From Borovskyia barvae (Eukaryota; Euglenozoa; Kinetoplastea; Trypanosomatida; Trypanosomatidae), in the NCBI GenBank assembly GCA_030849085.1, contig JASAOM010001130.1, positions 248,001 to 312,000 of the forward strand: a stretch of 64,000 nucleotides of DNA, given 5' to 3'. The translations under genes and the position numbers were made by a program. Below are positions 29,205-39,149 of this stretch, one piece after another; positions within the stretch are counted from its first letter, which is position 1; each line of letters opens with the position of its first letter. Under the pieces are notes generated by a model. It did no database searches, had not been told where the DNA came from, and saw only the letters and a list, made by a program, of their open reading frames with translations.

Positions 29205-29235
<31 letters not shown>
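29205..29235. repeat. (TA)n microsatellite, second of a pair
   Basis: About 31 bases of alternating T and A, followed by a short CATATATG palindrome. Confidence 0.9.
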
Positions 29236-29241
<6 letters not shown>

Positions 29242-30162
29242 TGTCTGCTGGGAAAACTTGATAGTGTGACGGAAGCACCGACAATCACCCTAAAAAAGAT
29301 GCTCATTAGAGTGCAACACAGCATCCTAAATATCCCACGAAAGATACCAATCACCACTCGAAAATTGGATGGGAAAACACACAGACGCACACCGAAGGAA
29401 AGAATCAGGAACAGGAAGGTTTTCATCGGACACACAGATGCACACACAAACACATCTATTCTGGCGCATATCCGGAATCCCCCATCTTCCGAAGAGCGGA
29501 AATAACACAGAAAAAAGAAAGAGCGCATCAAGACGCCTCTCCCCCCCCACACACTCCCTCCAGCCTTCCACCACCCCCACTAAAAGAGAGAAGCGGGAAG
29601 AGAGGGGCACCAACCATTTCGCGTCGCTCTATGGACAATTTAGAAAACCCATCGTGATGGAAAATATTTTTTGCTACAACGGCACACAACCCTGGTCCCA
29701 GATACAGGCACAAGCAAATACACACACACATAAATACATTGGAAAGACCATCGCAACATACCCGAGCACCAAGGCCATTTCGACAGACTCCTTGCAGGGA
29801 GGTTCTGCACCACTGTTGAGTACAAAAAAAAGAGGTGCCGCAATGTCGAGTGCGACGTAATCCAAAAGAAGCACAATAGCATTCTGCACGCTCACTTCTG
29901 ACAGAGATGTCTGGGTGTAGACACACAGACTTCAGAGGGCCTCTGTACGGCTCGCTTCCTCGATACCGCCCATGTACCATTACGATGTAGAGTGGTACAC
30001 GCTTTTTTTTCCACCCAGCCCGATGTTGTCAAATCTTACCCCTCCCCCGCTTCCTTCCCTCCTTCCCCCCCGTCCACCTCTTCACTCCTTCGCCAAGCTG
30101 ATGACACGCCATCTTGCGCAGCGCATTCCTGTAACCAGACGGGAAGCGAATCAGCATCGGCC

Positions 30163-31848
30163 TCACAGCGACTCCTGCGTGGCATCAATCCAGGACTTCA
30201 CCGTACATGTGGCGAGAGCAAAGTCGAGCCGATACGCTTCAAAAAGAGGCTCTTGCAGAAGATCCATCGCAGATCGAGGGTTTTCACCCTCACGGTTCAC
30301 CAAGCATTTTGCGCATACATCGAGCAGGTCGCGCGCCTCTTCTAACCTCTTTCCCGTCGCATCTTGCCGGTACAAGAGGGTTTCGACGTGGTTCTTGATG
30401 TTCGCTCTCCAGTCCAGAACGCGCTTGCTTCCATCCCATCGGCACAACTGGGGAGCATTGCAGAAGTCGTTTACGATGTCAGAGGTGAACAGGGGGTCAA
30501 CTCCGGTCAGCAGACTCAATATCATAAGGGCGAACGCCCACGTATCGGAAGTTTCACTGAAAAGCCCGTGTGGGGATCTTCTCGACTCTGGTGGAAGACG
30601 ACGCACCTCCCGCATGTGTGGGGTTGGCGTCGACGCGACGAGCTCAAAGTCGCAGAGAGCCACGTTGCCATCGTACGAAAGCAGCACATTGTCGAGATGG
30701 AGGTCGTTGTGCGTGAACCCAGTGGAATGGGAACCATGCGGAAGCCGATGACTGAGAAATGCCACCGCTTCCAATATCTGGAAAGCAATAGAGGAAAGCA
30801 CCGAGATGGATTGGATCGGGCGATAGCTTGCGGTAAAGCGGAAGCCGTCCTTATGCGCCAGCTCCATCTCGCTTCGACTATCTTCGTCCTCCATGAAGGC
30901 GCCCAAATGGCGAGACTTCAGAGCGGGGGTCATGGCGGTGACCGAGTTGCTCGCTGTGGCCGCATGCGAGGGGCTCTGCAGAAACTCTTTCAGGCTGCAG
31001 TTGTACAAGGGCATTAAGAGGCCCACAGGAGCCTTATCGACCGTCACGACGGCCTCCGGTAAGACGAGATGGTGCACAGCGTAGTGGGCCTCCTCCCGCG
31101 TCATGACTGTGGCGCTGCCGTTGGGATAGCAGTCGTTACTACGCGCACAGTGGTAGGCCGTAGAAACAAACGACAACTCCGACTCAGAAATGTGAGTGGG
31201 ATACTTCTTGTAGGCTCTTTTCTCATTTCGCCGACAGTTCAGTAAGCCGCTGTGCTTGGTAGGGGTCTCCGACCTCACATCGACCTCCTTCTCTTCCTCC
31301 TCCTGTCTTAGTGCACCCACTGGAAAAGGTACTCGGCATACAAAGGATCCGCGGTCTCCACCGTAGCCGACGATATCGCCCAAGTCACCCAACGCTTTCT
31401 CATCAATGTACGGTACACAATCCACCTTGCAAGGCGTCTCGCACGTGGGCAGGAACAAAGATTCATTCGAATCAGCGTGATACCCCGTACTGTTTTTCCG
31501 GTAAGGAAAATAGTCTACCCCATCATCCGCTTCGGTGGACAAAAAATAGTCGAGCGTGTCTTTAGCAGCACTGTCGCCATCCTCATCATCTTCCACGAGG
31601 GGGTTGTGACGCGGGGGAAGACGCACCGGGGAGGTGGATGGAGGCAACGCGTCGACTTCAAAACCATCGACGTCTCGAAAATAATCCAGCGTCGAGGTGT
31701 TATTGCTATCTTCGCGATCTGGAGAATCTTGATTTTCCGGTTGGTGTACCCAATACCCAAGCATTTTCAGGGGCTCCCCACTGTCGATACTGTTGTCGTG
31801 AATTATCAGATCGCTGGTTTTCACGCCAATAGATGTGGCTCCCTGCAT
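30163..31848 (-). CDS. Divergent protein kinase with acidic, TLDYF-repeat N-terminal region
   Basis: From the first ATG the product is 561 residues. Two TLDYF motifs (about residues 53 and 98) sit in an acidic N-terminal stretch. A glycine-rich, loop-like GYGGDRGSFV lies near 161-170. The C-lobe is clear: THNDLHLDN (catalytic loop, HRD read as HND, Asp382 present), CDFE (DFG read as DFE, Asp400 present) and PPE (in place of APE) near 419. I cannot place the ATP-anchoring Lys with certainty; KKY near 214 is a candidate. It may be an active but odd kinase or a pseudokinase. The frame is open upstream to 32094 without any ATG (a GTG stands at 32010), and a strong C/T tract lies just before the ATG at 31848, so the true start is uncertain. 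Confidence 0.75.
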   Translation of the reverse strand: MQGATSIGVKTSDLIIHDNSIDSGEPLKMLGYWVHQPENQDSPDREDSNNTSTLDYFRDVDGFEVDALPPSTSPVRLPPRHNPLVEDDEDGDSAAKDTLDYFLSTEADDGVDYFPYRKNSTGYHADSNESLFLPTCETPCKVDCVPYIDEKALGDLGDIVGYGGDRGSFVCRVPFPVGALRQEEEEKEVDVRSETPTKHSGLLNCRRNEKRAYKKYPTHISESELSFVSTAYHCARSNDCYPNGSATVMTREEAHYAVHHLVLPEAVVTVDKAPVGLLMPLYNCSLKEFLQSPSHAATASNSVTAMTPALKSRHLGAFMEDEDSRSEMELAHKDGFRFTASYRPIQSISVLSSIAFQILEAVAFLSHRLPHGSHSTGFTHNDLHLDNVLLSYDGNVALCDFELVASTPTPHMREVRRLPPESRRSPHGLFSETSDTWAFALMILSLLTGVDPLFTSDIVNDFCNAPQLCRWDGSKRVLDWRANIKNHVETLLYRQDATGKRLEEARDLLDVCAKCLVNREGENPRSAMDLLQEPLFEAYRLDFALATCTVKSWIDATQESL

Positions 31849-34015
31849 TTGTGAAAGCAAGAGAGAGAAGAGCCTTTCAGGCACCACCAGGGACCCCTCA
31901 CTTTGTATTTTACGTAGAAAGACGTTGGATACGAAATTAGCCCTTAAGGGCTTCACATCAGCACACGCTTCGGTAAGGAGCAATAGAGGGTGGCCGATTC
32001 TCGCGCTCACTTCTTTTGCGATGCCACCGACTGATGCAAGCGTTCTGGGAATGTGCTGTTGTGCTCTTTGCTCTCTCTCTCGCTCTCTCTCTCTCTATAT
32101 ATATATATATGTTGGGGGAGGGGTGAGGTTTGTGTGCGGGTGTATGACAGCTCTCACATGCGTCTACAGCCCAGACTCGTTCCTCTCAGCCAGCCGTTTT
32201 CCCTTCGCCAGTTAGAAGAATATAAGATTTCGGGCGATGGTGGATGAAGTACACCGGAAAAGAAAGAAAAAGCAGCTTTATGTGTTCGCCAGAGCGTGCC
32301 AGGACACGACCACTGCAATCACCAGCAAATTTACTCTGATCCTTTCCCTGTTCCTGTGTTACCGCTTCTCTTGCGTTTGGCAGACAGCATACGACTACGA
32401 CGAAGCGAAGCGATGAAACTGTCAGCTATACTATGCCTGATGTAGGAGAGTCTAGAAAAAGTGAGAAAACCTCAGGGGACGAGCGCGCGTTTTCACATAA
32501 ACGACGAGGGTGAGAGGACTAATGAGATTCAACGAGGCCACTCAAGCAAGCTAAACAGGTTGCGCGAAAATAAACCTTTGAGGTACGCAAAGAAATGCAT
32601 AAAAAAAAACTCGCTGAAACTTGCAAAAGATGCTTCCCACTTCACAAAGCACGGCAAAACACACGAAGAGATGAACGGAGTGACACAGGAAATTACAAAG
32701 AGAAGTTTTCGAAACCTTTAAACCAAAATCGATCTCGAAAACGGCGCCAAAAAAAACACGACTTTTCTCTTCTTCAAAAGGCAAATGATCCAAAAAAACA
32801 AGATACCATAAATGATGAGGTCTGTAAAGGGACAAAAAATGCAAGCAGAAGAGCAGAAACAACAAACAAAAGCAAGAGAAATATAAAGACGAAGAATAAA
32901 ATTAGCGTACCACACGCACCTTCCTTTTAAAAGCTGTTCTGAATGAACCTTTCCAGCACGAAATCAGATAGAGAGGGGGAGCAGTAAAAACACCCGACAC
33001 GAAGCACGCCAGACGCACAAACGAAATAAAGAGTTTGTTCTCGAGTCGTAGCTATTTTGAGGTGGAAAAAAAAGAAATGGAGAAAATTTTCGATTGGCTA
33101 TCAATATCAGCGTTTCACGTACCTTAAAGTCGAAATAACGAAGACCCAGGCCAAAACACACACATCGAGTGGACTGTAGGATGAAAAGACAAGGTCGATC
33201 GTGATGGACAGTTTCGGTGCAGCGCACACGCGTAAAAAAACCGAATCCACCAGGCCTAAGCCTCGCGCAGAAAAAGAGATGACGTGGTGGATACTTTCGT
33301 GTTCTCTTTTATGGGCTGTCACACGAAACTTCGGCAGTTCTCCCCCTCCCCCCTCCCTCCCGTTTCTCCCTCACCAACAGAGATGGAAGAAGACAATTTT
33401 TGAAGTGTTAGAATTGCCCCGCTCAGGTGCTCGAAATGCTAAAGAAAGCAGCACTTACCGGAAAATAGATGATTCCGGAGATGAATTCCGAAAGGGAGAC
33501 TAGCGACAAGGACAAAGACGGGGACTGCACTTCAATTCGCAGATTACCTGGAAACTCCTTTGGCCAACACAGACCGAGCGACACAGAAAAATCAAGAGAG
33601 ACGAGAAGGAGCGGGAGGGACCTGAGGAAAAGCGCGTGAGACAAAGTGAAAACTCGGAGGAAAAGGTGTGCGTGTGTGTTTGGCGTTTTGAGATCCAAGC
33701 TGCACCGGTTTCGCAAGTATTTATACGGAAGCTCTCGCCAAGCTGTGCTCCTCTTCACTGATAACTCGCGGGAAGGAAATACAGAAGTGGTAGAGAACTT
33801 CTTGTGATGGTTTTTTGTTTTTCGTATGAGGATGTGTTTGCGAAGCACGCAGAGAGGGATCCATTGGTAGAGAATGGAGAAATATCGTCGGGTGCGGTGG
33901 TGCATGGGGACAGAAGGACATGCAGGAAAGGAGTAGAAAGGATAAGGAGAACAGGGATGGCCAGGGTGAGAGAGAGAAAGAGAGAGAGTGGAGAGCATGT
34001 TGGCGGGTTGTCAGG
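31849..34015. other. Upstream region of the kinase gene and neighbouring gap
   Basis: This stretch holds the kinase leader, a (CT)n-(TA)n repeat at 32071-32111, and an A-rich stretch around 32590-32930 on the plus strand. Frames on both strands here are low-complexity. The minus frame 33423-33998 is a C/T-rich artefact in my view. Confidence 0.45.
32071..32111. repeat. (CT)n followed by (TA)n
   Basis: A CT repeat at about 32071-32096 runs directly into a TA repeat ending at about 32111, upstream of the kinase gene. Confidence 0.9.
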
Positions 34016-34315
34016 TCAAGGCGAGGAGGTGGGGCCAAGGGAAAGATGGGCAGTCTCCAAGCGACGAGGAAAATCCTCCTCGCTCCCTTTTCCCGGACAG
34101 CACGAATATTGCTGGGGGGCTGGGAGGGGGGGGGGAACGGAGAGGACGGAGCAGTGACACTCTTTTTTTAAAACCGCCTCTTCCTCTCCATCATCTTCAA
34201 GTGAGGGCCGCATCCGCTTCTTACGATGGTCCAGAAAGTCACCCCCCCCCAAGGGAGGGAGATTCGCCTCCTCACCCCCGACAACGCCGTTGCGGGTGTG
34301 GTGAATTGGCGGCAT
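34016..34315 (-). CDS. Doubtful small ORF, basic-acidic, 99 residues
   Basis: The frame starts MPPIHHTRNGVVGG and contains DHRKKRMRPSLEDDGEEE, a basic then acidic patch. No family is recognised. In its favour, a good C/T tract and CAG acceptor (near 34430-34455) lie upstream at a fitting distance from the candidate gene at 34672-34947. Against it, two short upstream ATGs come first, the end is low-complexity, and C/G runs nearby could cause frame errors. Confidence 0.3.
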   Translation of the reverse strand: MPPIHHTRNGVVGGEEANLPPLGGGDFLDHRKKRMRPSLEDDGEEEAVLKKECHCSVLSVPPPLPAPQQYSCCPGKGSEEDFPRRLETAHLSLGPTSSP

Positions 34316-34671
34316 CTTTGGCAGCACCACTCGCTCTATCACCTCGACGGGTTGTGTGGCGGTCTTTGGATCGTGCGTTCAGGGCCGCCGCCCCCTCTTC
34401 ATGTGAAAACGAGCATATCGTTCTGTAACTGGATGAAGAGGCGGGAAACACGGTTGTGATGTCGATATTACCGCGCGGGGAGCGATGGGCAGGCTCGTGG
34501 GATCCGAAAAACTAACAACTCAGCAGAGTGTGGCTCCCCTCCCAACCGCAACTCCCGCGTCCGCCAACTCCAAAGGCGACAAGGATCCCTGCCTCTTTCT
34601 CTCGTTCACTCATTAGACGCGTCGTTCCGCCTCACTTCTTGCCTTATAGCGAAGATTTCTTCGCAATGCAT
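34316..34671. other. Short gap with a candidate splice acceptor
   Basis: It contains, on the coding strand, TTTCCCGCCTCTTCATCCAG near 34431-34450, a good acceptor sequence for whatever transcript follows. No gene is seen within it. Confidence 0.4.
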
Positions 34672-34947
34672 CTAAAGGAGTTCACCGTTTGCAGCACCAT
34701 GTCGACGCACTTCCACAGTTGAAAACCGTCTGGCTGGAACATCTCGAAGGGCAGATTGTATGTCGTGAGATTTTCGGATCGCACGACGCAGCTTCAGTTC
34801 GCGCTGATTGCTCACGTACACGGCTCTCCATGCGGCGGCTGCTATAAGCACCATAGTTGCGCCAACAGCTGCCCTCTTTAAGAAGATCGGATGACACCAA
34901 CCCTGCCGTGGCTCGGCAGAGTTCCCACCTCGTTGATCGGCACTCAT
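34672..34947 (-). CDS. Small single-pass membrane protein, hypothetical
   Basis: This 91-residue frame begins at an ATG and has codon use that looks like that of its neighbours. Residues about 29-46 (AAVGATMVLIAAAAWRAV) form one hydrophobic segment, flanked on the N-side by KR and on the C-side by a basic helix with KLRRAIRKS. It could be a small mitochondrial or other membrane protein with a short N-terminal and longer basic C-terminal side. I recognise no family. A run of C lies close upstream of the ATG. The gap around it is large enough to expect a gene. Confidence 0.5.
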   Translation of the reverse strand: MSADQRGGNSAEPRQGWCHPIFLKRAAVGATMVLIAAAAWRAVYVSNQRELKLRRAIRKSHDIQSALRDVPARRFSTVEVRRHGAANGELL

Positions 34948-35859
34948 GGAAGCGTTAAGGGGGAGGGGGGGGGAGTCTATGCAATCCCCAAATCTCTCTT
35001 TTCTTTTGAGGAGAGAACTAAGGGAGGAGGCCAAAGAAAGCGGAAAGGGGAAGAAGGAAAGGCATTTCTTTTCGCTCTTGGGTCAGAACGGAAAGAACGG
35101 GGTACAGTGAGACCGTAACGCAAAACGTGCGCGGCCAGATCATGGAGATGTGATAAAGCACTAGCGTTTGGGTGGAATTGGAAAGGAAGAAAAACGCAAT
35201 AAAGCCATGGCGCGACGCCGGTGTGGAGTGCGCACCTTCGGTATGTTGCTTTCCCTCTCGCTTTTTTCCACAGTACCCAATGATTCTTTTGCTATCATCG
35301 TACCTGGGCACCGGTGTGCATTGGATTTGCAAACCTCTGGTTTGCATCCTTCGTTCTAGCGTGTCGGCAGACATCTAGATGTTCTTGAATATGTCTCCTG
35401 CCTCCTGGTTAGTCTACCAGCCCATTTTCTTTTAATTTCAGTAGCATCGGGGTCATTTTCGACGCAGGCGAAGACTCGCGAAACGATACAAGCCTGTATC
35501 GGAGCGGGTCCACTCGTCTCAGGGTACAGATAACAAGAGCTTTGGTGACCCCACCTTTCCTTCGTTATCTCGACGTGCCATTCCCCAAAGGTGGAGCGAC
35601 ATCAAAAAAATCTCTGCGCCCTCGAATCCTCAAAGGCCTTTGACATTCCATCACCCACGGTGTGCCCTCGGAGCGCCGAGGCGTCACCGATCTTCGCATG
35701 CACACAAAGCGTTCCTGCACAGCTGAAAGCCAGCGTTGTTGATTTGCCCTACATTCGGGGAGTGGCGCAAAGTGCCTTAGGATCATCGGTATGTATTTAT
35801 ACAAACACCCTCCACGCACCCTCTCTTGCCCCTCAACCCTCACGTCCATCTCAAACCCG
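34948..35859. other. Intergenic region downstream of RPB7
   Basis: This is the RPB7 3' untranslated region and the leader of the small membrane-protein candidate. No further gene or repeat array is seen. Confidence 0.45.
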
Positions 35860-36459
35860 TCAGTAACTGCCAACGCGTGGGCCAAGAAAGGGTGCTGCTA
35901 TCGTGCCAACTGCCATACCACGCTCGGACTGTGGCGTCTCCGCAATCACGCGGACGCGTACCATAGTATCTTTCTTTATAGAGCTCCGATCATCGTTGCT
36001 CACCCACGCGGCAGCTTCCGACTCGTAGGACCACCTCGCTCTTCCCGTGCCCGCGTCTTCGCCCAACTGGTTCCGGTTCACAAACAGCTTGTCGATACCA
36101 TAAACGCTGGCCCAGAAACCCGTCTCATCGACGTCGCACACTAAAAGATCCATGACCTCGCCGCGATGGAGTTTCAGAACCATGGCCTCGTAGGTAAGAC
36201 GAAAGGACACACTTCCGTCATCCAGCACCTTACCCTGCAGCAGTTCAGGGTGCAGAATGTCCAGCACTGCGATCACCACCGCTGAGGATTTACTGGCCGT
36301 CGCATAGTCTAGCGCGATACTTGCCACGCTATCCGGAGAAGGCAGCGGTTTCCCCTCCACAGCCTCTCGCAGAAACGTGAGCAGACTACGGTTGAGCGTG
36401 TTACACAGATCCGCCGGCTTCACGGTGACGGTCCGTTGTAAAACGATTTTGTAAAACAT
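35860..36459 (-). CDS. RPB7: RNA polymerase II subunit RPB7
   Basis: The 199-residue product follows RPB7 along its length. It begins MFYKIVLQRTVTVKPADL (eukaryotic RPB7 begins MFF/MFY). The tip domain is followed by GKVLDDGSVSFRLTYEAMV and by HRGEVMDLLV, the start of the S1-like RNA-binding domain, and it ends with the GTIAAPFLG segment that matches the family's conserved end (GSI..DYLG). RPB7 pairs with RPB4 as the stalk of RNA polymerase II, contacting emerging RNA. Paralogues in polymerases I and III share the fold, but the N-terminus and length favour RPB7. The start is an ATG. Confidence 0.88.
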   Translation of the reverse strand: MFYKIVLQRTVTVKPADLCNTLNRSLLTFLREAVEGKPLPSPDSVASIALDYATASKSSAVVIAVLDILHPELLQGKVLDDGSVSFRLTYEAMVLKLHRGEVMDLLVCDVDETGFWASVYGIDKLFVNRNQLGEDAGTGRARWSYESEAAAWVSNDDRSSIKKDTMVRVRVIAETPQSERGMAVGTIAAPFLGPRVGSY

Positions 36460-39149
36460 CGGCGTCGATGCAGGAGGAGGATGCCGCAGATTTTATGAGA
36501 TTATTCGAGAGGGGTGTCCGCTCAAGGAGTAAGTATTGGTAAGGTCGGTGATTATTAAGCGCAGTCCGCTGAGAGCGGTCGCAATAAAGGCCTCGAATCA
36601 CGCAGAGCGGGAACGCTAAACCAGTCGTCTTCGAAGGCGACAATGGACTCAGCAGCGGTGTACGGTAGAGAAAACGATGCGCTCGTGAGATGGTACCTCC
36701 GCGCTCCTCCAGGTTCCGTTGTATCTATGGAAGAGAGGACGATAGACCGACAAGACCCTCGTATCGTACTGGTCACTGACAAATGCGAGCGAAGCTCACA
36801 TTGCGAAAACCGGAGCAGATGAAGAAGACGAAAGACAGAAGAAGCAGAGACACACGCACAGACAAACCAAAGCAAATACAAAAAAAAGAAAAGTGGCAAA
36901 GGAGGGAGGGAGAAGGAAGGAGGGAGGTGAAGAAAAATGCTGGTTACTGGATACAGCTATCCCCGGACGTGCCCCGAAACCAGCACTGCTCTTCACGGCC
37001 GTAGCTGCCACTCCAATAAGAAGCTTCATGCACAACCACGACATCCGTGAGGTATGACAGGCGGCTCCGCTGACGCTTGGGGGGAAGGAGACGATGGAGC
37101 GGTCACCGCAAGGTTTTAGGACTCTGCACGACGAGGGAGTAACACATCCCTTGATCTCATTGCTTTTGCTGCGTGGGTATCACAGTCAGGGCGCAGTCGC
37201 CGCGATGGGCCAAGGGGGAACACAATGGTAAAATTGCACGAAACGTGTTGAGCCTGTTGTGCAATTCGAAGCACACAAAAGCATCGTGGCATCTGTTCTC
37301 GACAACCGTCACAGCAGTGAAAGCACATCAATTTTTCCTCCACACTAGCTTCATGAGACGTTCTTCCCGCAATATACAATAGACACAAGTCACTGCGCAA
37401 GATTTTCTGTGCCTTTTTGACCATTGTCTGGAGGACGAGGACATCACGTACATACAGATAAGAGTAAACATTTGCAGGTTTTCACATACGTGAAGCGCTG
37501 AGAGGCAGAGTCGCTGATGAGGGACGCCGTCGTTGCGGAGATAACCGAGTATCAGGAAAGCAATCAGAGCATTTCTCTCGTGCTTCACGATAAGACGCAG
37601 TTGCGTTCCTGAAGCACGGGAGGCAGGGAAAGAGAAAGCCGCATTGCCATCGGTGATACTTCTAGCGCATTATTCTTCGGCTTAATGCTTGCCTGTCCAA
37701 AGCTTACCGAAGGGGTAGCGACCACGTTCGAGAGAACGACCCGAAACGAAGAAAATTTCTCATGGGCGTAAGAGCACTCAAGGGAAACAGCAGGGATGGT
37801 TCGTCAAAGAGAGAGAGCGTTTCACTTTAGTTTTCGAATGATCTACGGAAATCCTTTCTTCCCCAAAAAAATTTGTCTGCACGTATTTCTTTCGAATACG
37901 TCAATGAGAACGGTATGTGCTCTTGATGGTTTAGCGTCAAGAGAAGCAGTTGGTGAAAAAAAAAGCGGCTACAAATAAGGAAAGGGGTAGAAGAGAACGC
38001 GTACACAATTTTGAATTCACTACCTGAACACAAGCAAACGATACAGCGTGCGCCCTGCAGTAGAACATCGCATGGGTTGAATAGTGGGGCAGTAGTATCA
38101 GTACAACTCTTTGGCTGCAAAGAAATCATTAAAAGGTTGCCGGTAAGGAAAGGGTTGCGGATAGCTCCATTTCCTCGTACGATGAGTTCCTTCACGCAAA
38201 AAAGAGAGGGGATGTGAGACTCGCGACATAGCGCCAACGATATTTCGGAAGAGGAAATTTTTAAATAAAGTTCTGCTTCCCCTGTCTCCCTTTCCGAGCA
38301 CACGGGCGCCGCAGACATATATATATATATATATACCCATACAGACGCCACCAACCCGTTTTGCCACGGTACAGTTTCGTAAGGGCGGAGATGAAGAGGG
38401 AAGGGGGGAGGGGAATTCGGCATGCACGGAAAGGGTGCTCGCGCATGTGTCAGTATATGTATATTAGTAGGGGTTAGAGGCAATAATTTGTTAGCGTAGA
38501 CGCTCTCAGCATGGGGACGCACACATACATATGTATATAGAGAGCAAGAGAATGGCGATTGGTGTCAAAAAAAAAGAGATGTGCTACTGGAGAGAAACGC
38601 ACAGTGCGACATGCACCGGCGTATGCTAGCTCGTTTAGCTGGACGTCTGTTCAGTGTTTCTTCCGTCATCAGAGCAGACGGAGCTATTCCTCTCACCCAT
38701 TCTTTACACATCTTTAAAGCTTTTTTTTTCAAGAATGATAGGCGTTAGCACATCATCGTGCCCTACTAGGACACAGAGAGACCACCCACAACAATACGAA
38801 GTGCAGCAGCAAGAAGGAGCCTCAAGCGTTGGCCCATGACAGGGGCACGGAGGATGGTATACAACGAAGAACAGGACACGCACCAATATCCAGGAAGGAT
38901 GTAGCCTCCAATCATGGCACAGCAGTTGGAGGAGGGAGGGCGGTAGAAATATTCCACAAAAAAAAACATCAAGGAATTGCCAAGCTTCAGCGACTCAATG
39001 AACTAGAGGGGCAGGGACTATCGGGGGTTTCTCCCCCACCTCACCACTCTTGCTGCGTGTCGACAACGGCTGGGGAAGCGCAAGGGGAAGGAGGAGGAGG
39101 AGAAAGGGGTGAGAGAGCAAGGCTCTGTTGAGTGGCCAGAGACCCTTGT
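36460..39149. other. Intergenic region between the long CRAL-TRIO gene and RPB7
   Basis: This 2.7 kb has a (TA)n run at about 38315-38336 and shorter ones near 38456 and 38530. The minus frame 37827-38522 reads through the repeat (Ile-Tyr run) and is not credible. No recognisable gene is seen. Confidence 0.5.
38315..38336. repeat. (TA)n microsatellite
   Basis: About 22 bases of alternating A and T within the gap between RPB7 and the long CRAL-TRIO gene. Confidence 0.9.

Larger units (their letters stand above)
27983..30162. other. Intergenic region with poly-G and (TA)n tracts
   Basis: This 2.2 kb holds the kinase gene 3' untranslated region and the deformylase leader. It contains a 16-base G run (C on the transcribed-sense strand) and two long (TA)n arrays about 100 bases apart. 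The minus frame 28527-29189 and its neighbours encode runs of Ile-Tyr from the repeats and are not genes. Confidence 0.5.

Noticed and set aside
33423-33998. 191-residue minus-strand frame
   Set aside because: Composition is that of a C/T-rich leader (Leu, Ser, Phe, Pro); no domain and no ordered core.
37827-38522. 231-residue minus-strand frame
   Set aside because: It contains an Ile-Tyr run from the TA repeat and otherwise low-complexity sequence, with no domain.
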